From positions 82,129 to 146,128 of the forward strand of contig NZ_JAAHGH010000005.1 of assembly GCF_010672525.1 (NCBI RefSeq): a DNA stretch of 64,000 nt, given 5' to 3'. Below, piece after piece: positions 61,201-64,000 of the stretch; the first letter of the stretch is position 1; every line of letters begins with the position of its first letter. The position numbers were made by a program, and so were the translations under genes. The notes beneath the pieces were generated by a model, which saw only the letters and a list, made by a program, of their open reading frames with translations, was not told the DNA's origin and made no database searches. This stretch comes from Okeania sp. SIO2B3. GTDB lineage: Bacteria > Cyanobacteriota > Cyanobacteriia > Cyanobacteriales > Microcoleaceae.

Positions 61201-64000
61201 ATGATTTAACTACTCTAGATTCGGGATGTCGCCGATAGTATAGAATAGTTTCTCGAATACCATAAAAAGGAATATTATGTCGATGACAATTGAGCCAAAA
61301 TTCCCAATCTTCATAACCTGATTCTTTAATTTCTTCCTTATAGCCATTGGTTAAATTATAAATACTTTTAGCATATAAAGAAGTGCATACCAACATATTA
61401 TATTTTTTGATATTCTCTACAGAATACTCATCTACTGTAATAATTTTCCTTTCTTCCGTGCCAAAAATTTCATAAGACCCGAATACTACACAAGCATGAG
61501 ATTTACTAATAGCAATATCCATTAAACAACTAATAGCGTGAGAACTTAATTTATCATCAGCATCCAGAGGCAAAATATACTCTCCATTCCCATGATTTAT
61601 GCCTACATTTCTAGCACTCGCGCAACCACCTCTTTCTTTTTCAACTAAACTAATTTTATGATGAGGAAAAAGTTGAATTATTTGTCGCGCAACTTCACTC
61701 GTATTATCTGGACTACCATCATTAACAATTATAATTTCCCAATTATTGTAAGTTTGGGAAACAACACTAGCTACAGCTTCTGATAAAAAATGGGCTTGTT
61801 GATAGCATGGAATTATCACAGAAACCAGTGGTTTTTGTTTTGGTAATGTACTTTTTATGACTTCTAAAGTTTCTGTCAACATTCTTTCTTCAGTAAACAT
61901 TTTTTCTGCTCTTTGTTGGCAAGCTTGAGCAATGGAGTGTCGTAAATTAGGATTAAGAGTCCACTCTTGAATTGTTTCTACTAACTCTTTTACTGTAGCC
62001 TGAGAATCAATTTTTGGATCTGGTAAAAGTTTACCTGTTTCTCCCAACTCTTCTGGAATACCACTAACTGCTGAAGCAACTACTGGTAATCCTTTTGCCA
62101 TTGCTTCTATAATAGCTAAAGGCATTCCTTCAAACTGAGAAGGAAAAACAAATATATCTGCAGTATCAAGTAATTCTGGAATATCGTCGCGCTCTCCCAA
62201 AACTTTAACTTTATCAGTTACTCCAAGCTGTGAAATTTCTGTCTTTAATTGACTTTCTAAACTACCACTACCAACCCAAACAAAATAAATTTGAGACCAA
62301 ACATTACTTTCCTTTAAAAATTTAATAGTTTCTAACTGATACTGATATCCTTTAATAGCTTCTAAACGAGCTGAAGTAAAACAGACAACTGCGTTTTCTG
62401 GAATACCTAATTGTTGGCGAAGACGACTACGCACCTCAGCATTTATTGGAGTAAAATACTTACTAGGACGACCATTATAGATGACTTTACCAGATTGTTT
62501 TGGTAATTGAAAAAGTTCCCATAATTGATGTAAGTTTTCCTGAGAAACTGCAATTGTCTGTCGCGAATAAGCATATATTTCTGATAATTTTCCTAGGTAA
62601 GAATGGAAACGTTCAGCTAAATAGGGTGCTGCAAAATTTACCAGCACAACAAAAGGTATTTCTAGTTGAATTGCTACTTGTTTAGCTGCCAGATTTGAAA
62701 AAGGACAACAGTCACTAAAAATAATTGTATCTGGTTGAATTGTGCTTAAAAGTTGTTTAGCTTCAGCTAAATTAGTTAAGGTTTGGGAAAAATTTTTTAC
62801 CGTGTCATACTCTAACCAAAAATGTTGAATACCTAATTTTTTTTGCTGTTCGGTTAAATAATTAGAAGCCCTACTTTGCACGCAACTAACTATATAACCA
62901 GATTTTATTAATTCACATAAAATTGAGTGATTACACTGCCCTACCCCATAAATACCTGGCTCATCTGTGTATAACAATATATGGAATTTTTTTTCTGTAC
63001 TTAGTATAGTTTTGATAGACGGTGAATTATTAATTTCTAAAGTATTTATTGGTACAGGTATAGATATTTTTGGTTTCACTTTACGGGCTATAATGCCGTA
63101 TGTTTTCCAAATTTCTTGTGTTTCGATATGAGCTATTGAAGAGCTTTTTTCTAAACCTTGTTCATTCTCAAAATACAACCCTAAAATTTCTGGCAAACGA
63201 ACAAATTTTTCATTTTTACCAATCCTTAGCCAAAATTCATAATCACCCGCAACCCTAAATTCAGAACGAAAATATCCATACCTTTCATGTAGAGATTTTC
63301 TCCACATTGGTTGAGGACCAATAATACAACGTCGCTCTAATTCTTGATAGTCAAACTCCGGCCAATTCCAACATTTATCTGCTTGAGTTGTTACCCAAGA
63401 ATCATTAGGAACAGTAGTAACTAATTGGTCTCCATATACTAAAGATGTCTGAGGATTATTATCCAAATAATTTGCCATAAACTCCAAAGCATCTGGTCGG
63501 TGTCGGTCATCTGTATTAGCATTAGTAATATAATTCCCCTTAGCAATTTTTATCCCACGATTCCAAGCAGCATAAATAGTCTCCCTTTCTGGAGTTCTTT
63601 GATAAATTATCTGGGGATATTTTGTTTGCCATTCTTGAGCGATCGCTCCTTCTTTCTCTTCGGATGCGCTGTCAATAATGATGATTTCTAACTTACCTTT
63701 TTTATAGAGGGTTTGATTAACTAAATCTTCCAGACAACCGCGCAGAAATTTTTCAGAATTATATGTAGAAATAATCGCTGATACTTGAGGTAAAGTTGTT
63801 GGTTTTGCTTTGCGTTGAACAGTTGCCCAAATCCAAGGTTTAACAGATTTTAGGGAAACTAAATTAAAACCAGCTTCCAGGAGCAAATCTTTTAGTTGTT
63901 CTTCAGTATAAGCATTACCAGAAAAATAATATTGTTGATCTTTCGCCCCTTCCTCGTCAAAATTTCCCAAACTTTTAGCACTGTGGTCATGTACTTGAAT
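58268..64000 (-). CDS. Giant multi-domain glycosyltransferase (5' end outside window)
   Basis: The frame is open to the window edge (10 codons beyond the TTG at 63970), so at least 1,911 residues are present. Counting from that TTG: about 1-55 look like the end of a methyltransferase domain (YTEEQLKDLLLEAGFNLVSL); GT2 domain about 61-290 (AIISTYNSEKF; NANTDDRHRPDAL); GT4 domain about 327-700 (YTDEPGIYGVGQCNHSI; FEGMPLAIIEAMAKGLPVVA); a second GT2 about 711-940 (VSVIIPCYQQAHFLSEAV; PLDADDK); a helical module about 986-1093; a GT41/SPINDLY-like domain about 1190-1567 (DIYLDSYPYSGSNSLVDPLE); two further helical modules at about 1608-1715 and 1790-1900. The three modules share ETxYxGKxxxAxxxLLxSGIQNE and KLPxWLxxDYxKF patterns. 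It probably decorates surface polysaccharide or protein. Confidence 0.9.
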   Translation of the reverse strand: MQVHDHSAKSLGNFDEEGAKDQQYYFSGNAYTEEQLKDLLLEAGFNLVSLKSVKPWIWATVQRKAKPTTLPQVSAIISTYNSEKFLRGCLEDLVNQTLYKKGKLEIIIIDSASEEKEGAIAQEWQTKYPQIIYQRTPERETIYAAWNRGIKIAKGNYITNANTDDRHRPDALEFMANYLDNNPQTSLVYGDQLVTTVPNDSWVTTQADKCWNWPEFDYQELERRCIIGPQPMWRKSLHERYGYFRSEFRVAGDYEFWLRIGKNEKFVRLPEILGLYFENEQGLEKSSSIAHIETQEIWKTYGIIARKVKPKISIPVPINTLEINNSPSIKTILSTEKKFHILLYTDEPGIYGVGQCNHSILCELIKSGYIVSCVQSRASNYLTEQQKKLGIQHFWLEYDTVKNFSQTLTNLAEAKQLLSTIQPDTIIFSDCCPFSNLAAKQVAIQLEIPFVVLVNFAAPYLAERFHSYLGKLSEIYAYSRQTIAVSQENLHQLWELFQLPKQSGKVIYNGRPSKYFTPINAEVRSRLRQQLGIPENAVVCFTSARLEAIKGYQYQLETIKFLKESNVWSQIYFVWVGSGSLESQLKTEISQLGVTDKVKVLGERDDIPELLDTADIFVFPSQFEGMPLAIIEAMAKGLPVVASAVSGIPEELGETGKLLPDPKIDSQATVKELVETIQEWTLNPNLRHSIAQACQQRAEKMFTEERMLTETLEVIKSTLPKQKPLVSVIIPCYQQAHFLSEAVASVVSQTYNNWEIIIVNDGSPDNTSEVARQIIQLFPHHKISLVEKERGGCASARNVGINHGNGEYILPLDADDKLSSHAISCLMDIAISKSHACVVFGSYEIFGTEERKIITVDEYSVENIKKYNMLVCTSLYAKSIYNLTNGYKEEIKESGYEDWEFWLNCHRHNIPFYGIRETILYYRRHPESRVVKSFSNRNYYWSQVISYYPDLFDAETIKKAGKIFTSNKTPEETGYNLEKIAVDVQEYKQNPQNIITLTNLQTWRKQVANSWLVLATENLETAYGNSIGKAHKILITCGIQNEILTEEEQNFVDEIKTYLIQGLNQPKALQYLLAGMLYGRADRLQLKFEKAPIPKWFANDYLKYMFSAPSLFLEIGEADNYACYMEKWLEYIDNNITNNPGSKLWQEIALLFTQNANFIPIYFASLNLKKVYSLRAKIMEFVLKNQGNQIDYEFPTRSPNRNKIRLGIIKEHFQPQSETYSILPVFEHLNREKFELILYTNNQTNHPLEQYCCSCVDRVVKLENDTQKQVQTIRGDDLDILIVGTNITAITRPITLLMFHRLARIQATLFSSPVTTGIRNIDYYISGKLSETITFANQHYTEKLALLENAGFCFNYYPISSTPAQVYPTRQSWKATDETVIFISGANFYKIIPELAETWAKVLAEIPNSILVLYPFAPSWSSTYPAIAFLNRMHKQLAKYKIERKRLVLIKALPTRTDVKECLKQADIYLDSYPYSGSNSLVDPLEVGIPTVVMDGEFLRQKQGAALLRTMPILDLIANSESEYINLAVKLANNSEFRQQKSQEILEKMQQSPSFLDSLSYSTHIGELFQGLFQEWQNIHAPKTIESTNKNSLTSEFINRLIGCVNLYEIDPTDQSLIEELRQIRKQIADFWLTVAPKELETTYQGKIRQAYQTLLKSGIQNEPQTEDEQKFLKELAETSMGLTNPKAINTLLGAMLYFPPSKMLVRDAKNRLPKWLIDDYQQIFESREVAEKLEKAFKSRTPHLSEYSPVKNAEVKPEKNVALTANQADDLDIPQQKFINQLLGSVNLYYIDPSDESVVQDLRKIRKQMADFWINLEPQKLETFYSGKMGKAYQALLSSGMQNQALTNNEQAFLQQLAVQLAKGIEAPKTINYLLAAMLYCRQGQLQIQDMSKLPHWLLEDYQKFVANS

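Overview
The window is clearly AT-rich, sparsely coded and cyanobacterial. Evidence: GCGATCGC (HIP1) octamers throughout; NDH-1 CO2-uptake genes (ndhD4-type plus chpX/cupB); cyanobacteria-restricted families (DUF3288, DUF3531, DUF502-nusB-ftsY order, a Sll0314/Alr1548-like TPR protein); and a diguanylate cyclase with two GAF domains of cyanobacteriochrome type. The many interspersed repeats, decayed insertion sequences and a group II intron point to a filamentous marine Oscillatoriales genome of the Trichodesmium/Okeania kind. That placement is inference.

Layout. 0-5.3 kb: 3' end of murQ facing an AMIN/Amidase_3 cell-wall amidase, then the GAF-GAF-GGDEF protein. 6.5-9.8 kb: chpX and ndhD4 on the minus strand, without an adjacent ndhF4. 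10.4-12.4 kb: a complete IS1634-family element with 6-bp target duplication, its transposase killed by two nonsense codons. 12.8-15.7 kb: Nudix hydrolase, alpha/beta hydrolase and bioF. 15.8-17.4 kb: a 260-bp-arm inverted repeat around a MITE-like element, then a TnpB 3'-end/omega-RNA-like relic just upstream of a small basic protein gene. 17.7-27.1 kb: argH, a small membrane protein, a SpoIIE-type phosphatase, ftsY, nusB and a DUF502 protein, all on the minus strand, with a deleted TnpB element between nusB and DUF502. 27.2-31.3 kb: repeats, a 45-codon dnaG exon 1 interrupted by a group II intron (RT/maturase/HNH protein intact, 3' end of the intron not visible), and a gene fragment. 31.5-36.7 kb: two divergent dynamin-like GTPase loci, one with a TerB domain. 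37.3-45.6 kb: Nudix protein, ABC exporter, tRNA-Tyr and tRNA-Thr, a second omega-RNA-like relic upstream of an HTH/acidic protein, a LapA-type protein and a conserved membrane protein. 45.9-48.4 kb: cobH, then a frameshifted TnpB element abutting a phoD fragment. 48.4-50.8 kb: seven 75-76 bp tandem repeats and a 575-residue helical-repeat protein. 51.1-57.5 kb: an ECF-type ATPase, TPR proteins, DUF3531, Nudix, DUF3288 and a methyltransferase. 58.3-64 kb: a giant multi-domain glycosyltransferase running off the window.

Functionally the stable genes are housekeeping: peptidoglycan recycling and septal hydrolysis, CO2 uptake, biotin, arginine and cobalamin synthesis, protein targeting, and transcription antitermination. 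The accessory layer is the interesting part. Several MITE-like families recur in the window. Small palindromic repeats have entered reading frames in frame in at least two unrelated mobile-element proteins. TnpB right ends survive without TnpB in front of two ordinary genes. The dynamin pair and the helical-repeat protein are the best candidates for uncharacterised conflict or membrane-remodelling systems.
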